From assembly GCF_002831565.1 (NCBI RefSeq), contig NZ_CP025096.1, positions 6,935,014 through 6,999,013 of the forward strand: a DNA stretch of 64,000 nt. The letters are read 5' to 3'. A program made the translations under genes and the position numbers. The notes under the pieces are model-generated. The model was not told where the DNA came from, did not search any database, and saw only the letters and a list, made by a program, of their open reading frames with translations. This document shows, in pieces, positions 34,028 to 42,603 of the stretch (position 1 is the stretch's first letter; every line of letters starts with the position of its first letter). This stretch comes from Spirosoma pollinicola (GTDB taxonomy: Bacteria > Bacteroidota > Bacteroidia > Cytophagales > Spirosomataceae).

Positions 34028-34480
34028 ATGAAAGTTCGTCCGTCTGCTCTCATCTGGCGTCAGTTTACTGGCCAGACCCAAATCCTGCTTATGCGCTACA
34101 ATTATGGCGGTCAGGACGTTTACGCCTTGCCCGGCGGTAATCCCGATCGGGGGGAAATTCTTACGCAGACTGTTATTCGGGAAATCCGGGAAGAGTTAGG
34201 TGTTTCGGTTGAGTTGGGCGAGATGATCCTAGCGGGAGAGATGCTTTTATCAGAACGTAATGACGATGTATTGCACGTAGTTTTTGCCGCTCGCAATCTT
34301 CAGGGCGAACCAATACTCAATTCCGACGAAACAACCGCGCTCAATCTAGTCTGGATACCGGTTGATGAATTAGACAAGCTTAACCTTTATCCTAATATTG
34401 GGGCAAGACTACAGCCCTGGTTTAGTAGTGCCACTTACTTGGGCTACGTTGGCAGGATTGAGCAACAGTATTTTGGATAA
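34028..34480 (+). CDS. Nudix hydrolase
   Basis: 150 residues from ATG 34028; a GTG three codons earlier is possible. The full Nudix box Gx5Ex7REUxEExGU is present: G-NPDRG-E-ILTQTVI-REIREELGV, around residues 40-62. The metal-binding glutamates REIREE are intact. It hydrolyses a nucleoside diphosphate linked to an unknown moiety. It is followed 22 nt later by a DinB-like gene, and the two are probably co-transcribed; either could belong to a damage or house-cleaning function. Confidence 0.88.
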   Translation: MKVRPSALIWRQFTGQTQILLMRYNYGGQDVYALPGGNPDRGEILTQTVIREIREELGVSVELGEMILAGEMLLSERNDDVLHVVFAARNLQGEPILNSDETTALNLVWIPVDELDKLNLYPNIGARLQPWFSSATYLGYVGRIEQQYFG

Positions 34481-34502
34481 AAAATTATTCATCTCCCCAC
34501 GT

Positions 34503-34949
34503 ATGCTCATTCAAACCCTAAAAACGCTATTTCAACGGGATCTTACCCGTTTAAGAAAGGAGATTGACTTATACAAAAACGAAGCTGTTATCTGGCAGAT
34601 TGAAAAAGGAATTGCCAACTCGGCCGGTAATCTGTGCCTGCATCTGGTGGGCAATTTGAACACTTACCTTGGCGCAGAACTCGGCAACACAGGCTATATC
34701 AGACAGCGTGAATTAGAGTTCTCTTCAAAGGATGTTCCCAAAACTGAACTTTTGCGGAAAATTGATGATACACTTATCGTTGTTAATACGGTGCTTGACC
34801 ATCTTACCAGCCACCAATTAGAGGCAGAGTATCCACAATTGGTTTTTGAAGAAAAGACATCGACGGCTTATTTTCTGGTGCATTTGACAACACATTTAAG
34901 CTATCATCTCGGCCAAATTAATTACCATCGGAGATTGCTGGATGTGTAG
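34503..34949 (+). CDS. DinB-like (DUF1572) helical protein
   Basis: 148 residues from ATG 34503; the longer frame from 34398 overlaps the Nudix gene and lacks conserved sequence. It forms a four-helix bundle. The histidines in NLCLHLVGNLNTYLG (about residue 46) and FLVHLTTHLSYHLGQINYHRRLL (from about 122) match the metal-binding H-x-H/H pattern of DinB/YfiT proteins such as DUF1572. Members are thought to be metal-dependent thiol transferases (bacillithiol or similar), but most are uncharacterised. Ends 9 nt from the convergent symporter gene. Confidence 0.8.
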   Translation: MLIQTLKTLFQRDLTRLRKEIDLYKNEAVIWQIEKGIANSAGNLCLHLVGNLNTYLGAELGNTGYIRQRELEFSSKDVPKTELLRKIDDTLIVVNTVLDHLTSHQLEAEYPQLVFEEKTSTAYFLVHLTTHLSYHLGQINYHRRLLDV

Positions 34950-34958
34950 CTCCTAAAG

Positions 34959-36359
34959 CTAAAGTTCTACAAACTGAGGCTTACTCATAAAACTCCCAAC
35001 GACCATTGCCACGGTACTGGCTACTAATCCCCATAGCATTGGCGAATGCTCCGTATCTAACCACAGGCAGCCAAGCCATACACTAAAGCCTACTGTCATT
35101 GACAAGAGACAACCTGTAAGTGTAGCTCGTTTCCAGTAAATTCCAGCAGCCAGTGGTACGAACAATGAGACCAAACTAAAGGCTGAGGATTCGCTAACAA
35201 GATCAAAAATATTGGTATTACGGCTAATGCTCATCCCGACGCAGATAATGGTAATCAGCACCACCATCCATCGAATACTTTTCAATAAGGCCTGATCTGT
35301 AATGTCGGGCTGGAAGAACTTCATTATGTTCTCTCCAAAAACGGTTGCTGGTGCCAGTATAGCGCCACTCGACACACTTAGAATAGCCGACGTAACGGCC
35401 CCAAAAAACAAGACTTGCAAAGGCAACCCGCCATGACGCATCACCATATTTGGAATAATGAGTTGGTTGTCTTTCGGTAAATCGGGATGAAGCAGCTTTG
35501 CACTCAGCGCAATAAAAAGGGGCAGCATAGCAATGGTCAAGTACATACCCGATGCTAGGAAGGACGCCCGAACAGCCGTTTTCTCTGTCTTTGCAGCCAT
35601 AACCCGCTGAAAAACGTCCTGTTGCGGAATAGACCCCAGCCCTATGGTCATCCAGGCGGCAATATAGGCGAGCCAGTCTTTAGTAGTGGATTGGGGCAAA
35701 AAGCGGAAGAAGCCCACAGGTGTTCGTTTTTGAATATTTTCCCATCCACCTACCTCGCCCCAAAGCATTACGCCCAGTACAGCTAAAGCCAGAATAATGA
35801 TAAGGTTATGAAAAAAGTCTGTAACAGAAATCGACCACATGCCACCCAGTAATGTGTACGCCATCACGATAGCTGCACTACCAATAATACAGTACTCGCG
35901 CGGAATATCTGTTACAACGCTCAACACGATACCAATAGCCACAAGCTGAGCCGCAATCCAGCTAAAGTAAGAGGGTATTACCATGATGGCTGATAGTAGT
36001 TCGGCTGATCGTCCATATCGAATCCGGAAGTAGTCGCAGAATGTAATGATATTCAGGCGGTAGAGCGGGCGGGCGAAGAAAGCCCCCACCAGAAACAGGC
36101 ATAATGATGACCCAAAAGGCTCTTCAATGACTGCCAAAAAGCCTCCCTCCACGAACATAGCCGGTGCACCCATTATCGTTTCGGAGCCAAACCACGTTGC
36201 AAAGGTTACAGAAGCCGCCAACATAAGGGGTAATCGACGACCGGCCAGTACAAAATCCTGCGAGGTTGTTACACGTCGAGCCGCCCAGGCCCCAACCGCT
36301 ACGTTGGAAAGTAAATAAAGCGAAATAAAGAAGAGGAGCATTGACCAGTGGTTAAACAC
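34959..36359 (-). CDS. Sodium:solute symporter (SSS family)
   Basis: 466 residues, about 13 hydrophobic segments. The SSS motifs are visible: DFVLAGRRLPLMLAASVTFATWFGSETIMG (around 33-62) and GGMWSISVTDFFHNLIIILALAV (around 172-195), corresponding to TM2 and the Na+ site of TM6. It imports a solute with Na+. The substrate is unknown; the closest gene in the same direction with an assigned function is myo-inositol oxygenase, 448 nt upstream, so inositol or a related polyol is a candidate. Confidence 0.8.
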   Translation of the reverse strand: MFNHWSMLLFFISLYLLSNVAVGAWAARRVTTSQDFVLAGRRLPLMLAASVTFATWFGSETIMGAPAMFVEGGFLAVIEEPFGSSLCLFLVGAFFARPLYRLNIITFCDYFRIRYGRSAELLSAIMVIPSYFSWIAAQLVAIGIVLSVVTDIPREYCIIGSAAIVMAYTLLGGMWSISVTDFFHNLIIILALAVLGVMLWGEVGGWENIQKRTPVGFFRFLPQSTTKDWLAYIAAWMTIGLGSIPQQDVFQRVMAAKTEKTAVRASFLASGMYLTIAMLPLFIALSAKLLHPDLPKDNQLIIPNMVMRHGGLPLQVLFFGAVTSAILSVSSGAILAPATVFGENIMKFFQPDITDQALLKSIRWMVVLITIICVGMSISRNTNIFDLVSESSAFSLVSLFVPLAAGIYWKRATLTGCLLSMTVGFSVWLGCLWLDTEHSPMLWGLVASTVAMVVGSFMSKPQFVEL

Positions 36360-36428
36360 AAAGGCACAAAATATACAAATACGCTCTGTATAGCTTGTGC
36401 CTTACTAATTTTTAACGTTAATCCTGCT

Positions 36429-36752
36429 TTAAGGAAGCTTTTCCTGCAAATAGGCAAGAACTAATTGTAGTGTTTGTTTTATAGTGCCAACGTCCAGCTT
36501 TAGTTCGCTAACATCCTGCTTCAATACGCTTACATCCTGCTTCAATACGCTTACGTCTTGCTTCAATATGCTAACATCCTGTTGCAATACACTTACGTCC
36601 GTTTCCAATCGGCCAAGTCGGGCATTAACTTGTTTAAATCCTTCAGTTTGATCACGACGAATAGCGCGTACATCAACTGTGAGGTCAGCCACTGCGCGGG
36701 CAGTCGTGGCATTTTGTCTTTCAACCTGCTCAATGCGTTCTTCCAGATACAT
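36429..36752 (-). CDS. Heptad-repeat coiled-coil protein
   Basis: 107 residues, one continuous predicted coiled-coil. Residues about 55-92 are near-perfect heptads of the type QDVSVLK (five copies, one of them ending ELKLDVG), matched at DNA level by about five tandem 21-bp units (36490-36600). Heptad length 7 equals the 21-bp unit. No signal peptide. Similar short proteins occur in plants and bacteria with expanded 7-residue repeats; function unknown. The repeat number may vary between strains by slippage. It lies between the symporter and inositol oxygenase genes, all on the minus strand. Confidence 0.6.
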   Translation of the reverse strand: MYLEERIEQVERQNATTARAVADLTVDVRAIRRDQTEGFKQVNARLGRLETDVSVLQQDVSILKQDVSVLKQDVSVLKQDVSELKLDVGTIKQTLQLVLAYLQEKLP

Positions 36753-36806
36753 ACTATACTATTTTCGGTGGGAGTTCCTTTTGAGCAGCAATTATAACAA
36801 TAATAG

Positions 36807-37667
36807 TTACAACCGCAATGTGGCGGGCAAATACTTGGCTATCAATTCTTCGTAATAAGGTTTTAATTCACTAACAACCGGTGGCTTCGGACTTTTTGAG
36901 TACAGATCATATGGATTGAATTTACGCACCCATTTGAACATTTCATGGTCATGCTCATCCATCAAATGATTATAAGCCTCCTCGCGGTGCTGCGAATAAA
37001 ACGAGTGATAGCGCATCATGTACAAAGCTGGCTCAGGAAGGTAATTCTTCATGATCTGGTACAGATACTCGTCGTGCCCCCATGACATATGCACGTTGCG
37101 CAACCCACAATTAGGCTCATAAACGCCGTATTTCGTGTTATAGCGCTCATCGTGAGCGTCAGGGTTATTGGCAAAATATTCAGGATAGACAATCTTATCT
37201 GAATGTTGGCAACCTACAGGGAATGTATCCCCCACAACGGCCCATTGCGGCTCACCAAACAGGCAAAGCACTTTACCCACATCGTGCAGAAAGCCCGTTA
37301 GTACGAACCAGTCCGGGTGGCCATCAGCGCGGATGGCTTCGGCCGTTTGCAGTAAGTGCTGAAGCTGGTCAAGGTCTGTGTCTGGATCGGAGTCGTCTAC
37401 AAGTGTATTCAAAAACTCCATTGCCCCCCAAACAGGCAGTTCTTTTTTGTCGAAAGCCAAAAATTCGCGTTCCTTCTCCCGTACGAAATCGTATGTCTGG
37501 TAGGTATGGTTGAGTCGGTAAAACTCCCGAACTGTGTCGCGCTCCGGCGAGTCATAATTTCGGTAATCTTCTTTTGATTTATGCTCCGGTTCAGGGTAGC
37601 GGCTCAGCACATCGTCTTCCCATTGATCGAGGCTGGTAAGGGGAGCGGTTTCACTAATCATGGTCAA
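36807..37667 (-). CDS. myo-Inositol oxygenase
   Basis: 286 residues, about the length of mammalian MIOX. Conserved features: DSDPDTDLDQLQHLLQTAEAIR, then GFLHDVGKVL (the HD pair of the di-iron centre, about residue 125), FPVGC...H and SWGHDEYLYQI, RYHSFYSQH and FNPYDLYSKS. The histidines and aspartates bind the mixed-valence di-iron site that cleaves myo-inositol to D-glucuronate with O2. Bacterial MIOX is uncommon outside Bacteroidota and related soil groups. It is flanked by a serine hydrolase gene and two sodium symporters; a glucuronate pathway is not in the window. Confidence 0.92.
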   Translation of the reverse strand: MTMISETAPLTSLDQWEDDVLSRYPEPEHKSKEDYRNYDSPERDTVREFYRLNHTYQTYDFVREKEREFLAFDKKELPVWGAMEFLNTLVDDSDPDTDLDQLQHLLQTAEAIRADGHPDWFVLTGFLHDVGKVLCLFGEPQWAVVGDTFPVGCQHSDKIVYPEYFANNPDAHDERYNTKYGVYEPNCGLRNVHMSWGHDEYLYQIMKNYLPEPALYMMRYHSFYSQHREEAYNHLMDEHDHEMFKWVRKFNPYDLYSKSPKPPVVSELKPYYEELIAKYLPATLRL

Positions 37668-37743
37668 ATGGATTTAGAACACAAAATTATCAATTAATTG
37701 CTGTCAACCAGTGAGATAGATCAAAAGTTATCGTTCGGAACAG

Positions 37744-38832
37744 TTACTGTGTCAAGTCATCTAACGTTAAAATAGTGGCAAGTTCAGGGTAGCCCGCGTC
37801 AACGAAAATTTTTATAATTGCCAACGCATTGGCTTTGTTATCGGCTTTATTAGAAAAACAGGCCATCAGAAACCGTTTCGACGGTATACTCACAACGTAA
37901 TTGTTAAAGCCACAGGTACTTCCTGAGTGGAATAGAATTGGCTTATCGGGCTGTTGGTAAAACCAACCTGCAGCATAATAACTCCCCTTTGTTTGTGGAA
38001 TGGATTTCCCGGTTCGTAGTAGGGCCTTGGGCAAATCAAGCAATGAACCGGTTCGAAGCGCATCATTCCATTTCTGATAGTCAGTCAACGACGTATATAC
38101 TCCGCCATCTCCTTTGGTGGCGCTCGTTACACTCTGGTCAGAGAAGACAAATGCATTGTCTTTTTTTCGATAGCCCATCGCCCGGTTCGGTATCGGTCTT
38201 CCTGCTTCATAAACACTCGACTGATTCATATGCAGCGGCTGAAAAATTCGCTGTTTTAAAAACGAAACGAACGGCTTCCCCGACACGCGCTCAGTAATCA
38301 ATGCGAGTAAGCAGTAAGCCGAATTGCTGTATCGAAATTGGGTACCCGGTTCGAAATAAAGTGAGTCATGAGGTTGTATCAGCATTAACACATCGGCATC
38401 TGACAGTTGTTTTTCCTGCTTAGGACTCATAACGGCCTCATAATCCAGAATGCCAGAGGTATGTATCAACAAATGCCGAATCTGTACTTGTCGACCCACA
38501 TGCGGATTGAATTCGGGAAAGAATTTAGTCAATGGATCATTTAACGATAACTTTCCATCTTTCTCCAGCAACAGAATACCCATTGCCGTAAACTGCTTTG
38601 AGACAGACGCCATTCGGAAGTTCGTCTCGGGTGTAACAGGCGCCCTCGTATCTGTGTTCGCCAGACCATACCCCTGATTATATGTCGTTTTCCCGTCAAT
38701 AATCACCAGCAAGGCAACCCCCGGCATAGCAGGCGGGTTAGCCAGTCTCATCAAAGAATCCAGTCGTTCCCGTACTTGTGCCGCTGCCGACAGTGAGACA
38801 AGCAGAAGCCCTATAACTAGTGATTTTGACAT
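37744..38832 (-). CDS. Serine hydrolase, class C beta-lactamase/PBP4* type
   Basis: 362 residues. Signal peptide (MSKSLVIGLLLVSLSAAAQ, cut near 19). S76-V-S-K79 is the SxxK catalytic motif. YSNSAYCLL near 168 provides the Y-x-N triad member, and FHSGSTCGF near 307 corresponds to the KTG/HxG strand. These enzymes are D-aminopeptidases, esterases or beta-lactamases rather than dedicated resistance factors. The gene starts 5 nt after the stop of the symporter gene (38838-40475), so the two form an operon, and its product may release the solute imported by that symporter. Confidence 0.85.
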   Translation of the reverse strand: MSKSLVIGLLLVSLSAAAQVRERLDSLMRLANPPAMPGVALLVIIDGKTTYNQGYGLANTDTRAPVTPETNFRMASVSKQFTAMGILLLEKDGKLSLNDPLTKFFPEFNPHVGRQVQIRHLLIHTSGILDYEAVMSPKQEKQLSDADVLMLIQPHDSLYFEPGTQFRYSNSAYCLLALITERVSGKPFVSFLKQRIFQPLHMNQSSVYEAGRPIPNRAMGYRKKDNAFVFSDQSVTSATKGDGGVYTSLTDYQKWNDALRTGSLLDLPKALLRTGKSIPQTKGSYYAAGWFYQQPDKPILFHSGSTCGFNNYVVSIPSKRFLMACFSNKADNKANALAIIKIFVDAGYPELATILTLDDLTQ

Positions 38833-38837
38833 TAGTT

Positions 38838-40475
38838 CTACCAGAACTTAATATATAATACAGCCAAAACAGCGAAAATAACGACCGACCCAGCCACAAA
38901 TGATGGTGTTACGCGGAACATTTTCTTGTCGACGATAACGCTTTTCCCGTTTGCGTAGCCTGCCGGATCCGTTAGCGATACAATCACCATGATGACCATG
39001 TCGATACAGAAAACGAGGGTTGTCCGGTGTAGAAAGGGGATAGAATCAACCTGAACATCGATGAGTCCCATTACTTCCGGCCAGAATTTGAGTAAGGTCG
39101 AAAACGGAATTGTCAGGATAGCTACTGCCATAGCGGCCCGGTTTGTGGCGCGTTTCCAGAAGAAGCCTAACAGGAAAATGGCGAATACTCCCGGCGTAAT
39201 AAAATTGGTGTACTCTTGAATGTACTGATATACCTGGTCAAGCGAGCGGAGCATGGGAGCCAAGGAAATAGCCACCCCAAACGACGCAACAATAGCCCAC
39301 CGACCCACATTGACCAGTTTCTGTTCCGACGCCGATTTGTCTATATATTTCTTGTAAAGATCGAGCGTAAAAATTGTTGAGATCGAATTGCATTTACCAG
39401 CCAATGAAGCTACTACAGCGGCTGTTAGGGCAGCAAACGCCAACCCTTTCATCCCTATGGGTAACAGATTCATCAAAACGGGATAGGCGTGGTCGGGTTT
39501 AACTACGCCCGACGCGTCGGTCATGGCATTATGAAATGGTCCGCTTTGGTATAGTACAAACGCGGCAATGCCAGGAATAACGACAATTATGGGAATCAAG
39601 AGCTTCAGGAAGGCCGCAAACAGAATGCCTGATCGGGCAGTTTTCAAATCGGCCCCCAGTGCCCGTTGTACGATGTACTGATTACAACCCCAATAGGATA
39701 AGTTGTTGATCCACATACCACCCGTTACCAATGCCATACCTGGCAGAACTTCATAATGAGGATGTCCCTTGGGGAAAAACATGTGAAAATGACTGTCAGC
39801 TTGTTCTCGAATGGCCACCAAGCCATTCCAGACGCCTGAAATACCTGATTCCTGCGCAACCAGTTGCAAGGCCAGATAGGTAACGACTAAGCCGCCAAAA
39901 ATTAGTACAACAACCTGAATAACATCGGTATAACCAATTACTTTCATTCCCCCCAATGTGATAAAGATGGCAAACAACGCCAGTCCAATTGTGCAGGTTG
40001 TGAAAGAGATTCCTACAAGCGACTCAATCGCAATTGCCCCTAAGTAAAGAATAGACGTCAGGTTAACCAGTACATAAACTACCAGCCAGAATACCGCCAA
40101 AATGGTGCTGACGGTATCGCTGTACCGTTGCGCCAAAAACTGCGGCATGGTATAAATGTGATTTCGGAGATAGATCGGGATAAAAAATACGGCGACAATA
40201 ATCAGGGTTGCCGCAGCAAACCATTCATAAGAAGAGATAGCCAGTCCCATTGCAAAGCCGGAGCCAGCCATACCAATAAAATGCTCGGCCGATATATTCG
40301 AGGCAATTAGCGAGGCACCGATGGCCCACCACGTTAACGACCCTTCGGCCAGAAAAAAATCGGTCGTGTTCATCTGAGCCTGACGTTTCCGCCGATAGAC
40401 CCAGTAACCATACCCAACAACAATGATGAAGTAAACAAAGAAAACAACGTAATCGGCAGTAGCGAGGTGATTCAT
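38838..40475 (-). CDS. Sodium/sugar-type symporter (SSS family)
   Basis: 545 residues from Met at 40475 (MNHLATADYVVFFVYF), chosen because the 11-codon extension to 40508 lies in the accC terminator hairpin. About 14 hydrophobic segments; SGLT-type features include DFFLAEGSLTWWAIGASLIASNISAEHFIGMAGSGFAMGLA, GGMKVIGYTDVIQVVVLIFGG and FAALTAAVVASLAGKCNSISTIFTLDLYKKYI. It probably moves a sugar or polyol with Na+. It is the first gene of the operon with the serine hydrolase and lies upstream of the inositol oxygenase gene on the same strand. Confidence 0.85.
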   Translation of the reverse strand: MNHLATADYVVFFVYFIIVVGYGYWVYRRKRQAQMNTTDFFLAEGSLTWWAIGASLIASNISAEHFIGMAGSGFAMGLAISSYEWFAAATLIIVAVFFIPIYLRNHIYTMPQFLAQRYSDTVSTILAVFWLVVYVLVNLTSILYLGAIAIESLVGISFTTCTIGLALFAIFITLGGMKVIGYTDVIQVVVLIFGGLVVTYLALQLVAQESGISGVWNGLVAIREQADSHFHMFFPKGHPHYEVLPGMALVTGGMWINNLSYWGCNQYIVQRALGADLKTARSGILFAAFLKLLIPIIVVIPGIAAFVLYQSGPFHNAMTDASGVVKPDHAYPVLMNLLPIGMKGLAFAALTAAVVASLAGKCNSISTIFTLDLYKKYIDKSASEQKLVNVGRWAIVASFGVAISLAPMLRSLDQVYQYIQEYTNFITPGVFAIFLLGFFWKRATNRAAMAVAILTIPFSTLLKFWPEVMGLIDVQVDSIPFLHRTTLVFCIDMVIMVIVSLTDPAGYANGKSVIVDKKMFRVTPSFVAGSVVIFAVLAVLYIKFW

Positions 40476-40486
40476 GCAGGAAGTAC

Positions 40487-40531
40487 AAAAAACGGGGTGT
40501 CCTGACACTAAAGCAGGACACCCCGTTTTTT
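40487..40531 (-). terminator. Terminator of the yceD-accC operon
   Basis: 18-bp perfect arms (40487-40504 and 40514-40531) with A/T-run ends on both sides and a 9-nt loop. It lies 99 nt past the accC stop and just ahead of the symporter start. Confidence 0.9.
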
Positions 40532-40535
40532 TAAT

Positions 40536-40615
40536 GTAGCGCGGGAAGAAACCCGCGACTATGTGTCAGCAATGTTAAAGGCTAGTCGCAGGTTTTTCCG
40601 GCAACAGCCGACCGT
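40536..40615. repeat. Imperfect REP-like inverted repeat
   Basis: GCGGGAAGAAACCCGCGACTA around 40543-40563 and a diverged inverse around 40582-40602 form an imperfect 20-nt inverted repeat within the accC trailer. A self-complementary CGCGGG/CCCGCG sits inside the first arm. Only one example is seen in this window. Confidence 0.4.
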
Positions 40616-40629
40616 CCGCCTTACCTATA

Positions 40630-41973
40630 TTATAACTTGCTAAAGTCAAACGTTTCCAGAAAGGCCGTTGTGAACTGACCCGAGCGGAATTGGGGATCGT
40701 CCATCAGACGGATATGGAATGGAATCGTGGTTTTGATCCCTTCAATAACAAACTCCTGTAAGGCCCGCTTCATCCGGGTAATGACCTCTTCCCGCGATTG
40801 ACCCGAAACGATCAACTTGGCAATCATCGAATCATAGTTCGGTGGAATGGTATACCCGCTATAGACGTGGCTATCAATCCGAACGCCATGTCCACCGGGG
40901 AAGTGAAGATTGGTGATCTTACCGGGCGACGGCCGGAAACCATTAGCAGGGTCTTCGGCATTGATCCGGCACTCCATCGCAAACAGTTTCGGCGTGTAAT
41001 TACGGCCCGAAATTTCAGCTCCGGCAGCAACTTTGATCTGCTCTTTAATCAGGTCAAAATCCGTCACCTCTTCGGTAATGGGGTGCTCAACCTGAATCCG
41101 GGTATTCATTTCCATGAAGTAGAAATCCCCGTGTTTGTCGACCAGGAACTCCACCGTTCCGGCTCCTTCGTACCCTATGGCTTGCGCCCCTTTGATTGCA
41201 GCCTCCCCCATCTTCTCCCGAAGTTCGGGCGATACAACCGGCGAAGGTGTTTCTTCGATCAGCTTCTGGTGCCGGCGTTGAATCGAACAATCGCGCTCAG
41301 ACAAGTGGCAAACTTTACCGTACTGATCGCCTACGATCTGAATTTCGATGTGGCGGGGCTCTTCAACGAATTTTTCCAGATAAAGTCCGTCGTTACCAAA
41401 GGCAGCACCCGCTTCAGTACGAGCGTCATTCCAAGCTTTTTCGAATTCTTCTTCAGCCCGCACAATGCGCATACCACGTCCACCACCACCAGCTGTGGCT
41501 TTCACAATAACGGGATAGCCCATACCTGCCGACAGCTTCTTACCCTGCTCAACGGATTCAAGTAGCCCCTCGGAACCGGGAATAACCGGAACACCAGCAG
41601 CTCTCATGGTTGCTTTGGCCGTAGCCTTGTCACCCATACCGTTAATTTGTTCAGCGGTGGCACCAATAAATTTAATGCCGTAGTCGGCGCAGATTTGCGA
41701 GAATTCAGCATTTTCAGACAGGAACCCGTAGCCGGGGTGAATGGCATCAGCACCGGTAACTTCGGCAGCCGAGATAATATTAGGGATACTTAAGTAAGAT
41801 AGTTTGCTGGTAGGTGGGCCAATGCAAACAGCCTCATCGGCAAAACGCACGTGCAAACTATCGCGGTCGGCGGTTGAATAAACAGCCACCGTTTTGATGC
41901 CCATTTCGCGGCATGTCCGAATAATTCGCAGGGCAATCTCTCCCCGATTGGCGATTAATATTTTTTTGAACAT
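40630..41973 (-). CDS. accC: Acetyl-CoA carboxylase, biotin carboxylase subunit AccC
   Basis: 447 residues from MFKKILIANRGEIALRI at 41973; the longer start at 42021 lies in an iterated-repeat spacer and is rejected. It has an ATP-grasp fold. KATAGGGGRGMRIV (around 160) is the glycine-rich ATP loop, HLSERDCSIQRRHQKLIEE (around 210) is diagnostic of biotin carboxylases, and EMNTRIQVEHPITEEVTD (around 288) holds the metal-binding Glu and the catalytic Arg. It carboxylates biotin on AccB with ATP and bicarbonate. It is the last gene of the fatty-acid operon. accA and accD are not in the window. Confidence 0.96.
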   Translation of the reverse strand: MFKKILIANRGEIALRIIRTCREMGIKTVAVYSTADRDSLHVRFADEAVCIGPPTSKLSYLSIPNIISAAEVTGADAIHPGYGFLSENAEFSQICADYGIKFIGATAEQINGMGDKATAKATMRAAGVPVIPGSEGLLESVEQGKKLSAGMGYPVIVKATAGGGGRGMRIVRAEEEFEKAWNDARTEAGAAFGNDGLYLEKFVEEPRHIEIQIVGDQYGKVCHLSERDCSIQRRHQKLIEETPSPVVSPELREKMGEAAIKGAQAIGYEGAGTVEFLVDKHGDFYFMEMNTRIQVEHPITEEVTDFDLIKEQIKVAAGAEISGRNYTPKLFAMECRINAEDPANGFRPSPGKITNLHFPGGHGVRIDSHVYSGYTIPPNYDSMIAKLIVSGQSREEVITRMKRALQEFVIEGIKTTIPFHIRLMDDPQFRSGQFTTAFLETFDFSKL

Positions 41974-41983
41974 AAGTTTAAGA

Positions 41984-42060
41984 GCGAAAGAGCGAAAGAG
42001 CGAAAGAGTGAAAAATAGCATAGGCTAGTGTTTCACTCTTTCGCTCTTTCGCTCTTTCAC
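41984..42060. repeat. 30-bp inverted repeat of iterated GAAAGAGC words
   Basis: Left arm 41984-42013 and right arm 42031-42060 are reverse complements at 29 of 30 positions, around 17 nt. Each arm is itself three to four tandem copies of an 8-nt word (GAAAGAGC and variants). It fills almost the whole accB-accC gap. Confidence 0.9.
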
Positions 42061-42063
42061 TAT

Positions 42064-42534
42064 TTAGATGGGTTCTACCAAAAACAGCGGCTGGTCATAT
42101 TCAACCGGCGTAGCATTCTCAACGAGAACTTTCACAATACGGCCCGATACTTCCGACTCGATTTCGTTGAACAGTTTCATGGCTTCGATAATACAGACCA
42201 CTTTACCTTCACTCACGCTGTCACCCACCTCAACAAACAAAGGCGAGTCAGGATTAGCTGAGCGATAGAACGTGCCAATCATCGGCGATTTAATGGTAAT
42301 ATAGTTCGACGTATCGGCTTTAGGCGCTGACGGTATTGCAACAGGTGCTGCCGGAACGGCAACAGCCTGTGGTTGGGGCGCCGGAACCTGTGCTACCGGA
42401 GCAGGAGCTGCGGTGGGTACGCCAGTACCATAACGCTTAACACTGATTTTCAGATCAGTTGTTTCGATGTTAACTTCGTCTAAACCTGATTGTGAGATGA
42501 AGTCGATAAGTTGCTGTATGTCTTGTGTGCTCAT
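42064..42534 (-). CDS. accB: Biotin carboxyl carrier protein AccB
   Basis: 156 residues. The N-terminal helical part (about 1-35), with SVKRYG, is followed by a Pro/Ala linker of about 40 residues (APAPVAQVPAPQPQAVAV and on) and the biotinyl domain. EAMKL with Lys120 is the biotinylation site, and MIGTFYRS and VEVGDSV form the thumb and turn of the lipoyl-like fold. It shuttles carboxyl groups between AccC and AccAD. It lies between efp and accC in the operon. Confidence 0.96.
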   Translation of the reverse strand: MSTQDIQQLIDFISQSGLDEVNIETTDLKISVKRYGTGVPTAAPAPVAQVPAPQPQAVAVPAAPVAIPSAPKADTSNYITIKSPMIGTFYRSANPDSPLFVEVGDSVSEGKVVCIIEAMKLFNEIESEVSGRIVKVLVENATPVEYDQPLFLVEPI

Positions 42535-42603
42535 AGTTTAGTCGATAAGTTGATAAGTCAGTAAGTCAGGTACATATAATACTTACCAACTAAATAACTA
42601 ATG
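42535..42603. repeat. Iterated-word spacer between efp and accB
   Basis: About 69 nt of words such as GATAAGT and AAGTCAG. AGTTGATAAGT (42548-42558) and ACTTACCAACT (42581-42591) pair at 10 of 11 positions. No ORF. Confidence 0.55.

Noticed and set aside
36490..36600. Regular 21-bp repeats resembling a CRISPR-like array
   Set aside because: Units are contiguous without spacers, in frame, and encode coiled-coil heptads; no cas genes are near.
41974..42021. N-terminal extension of AccC
   Set aside because: It would be encoded by the iterated-word spacer; AccC proteins begin at the MFKKILIANRGEIA Met.
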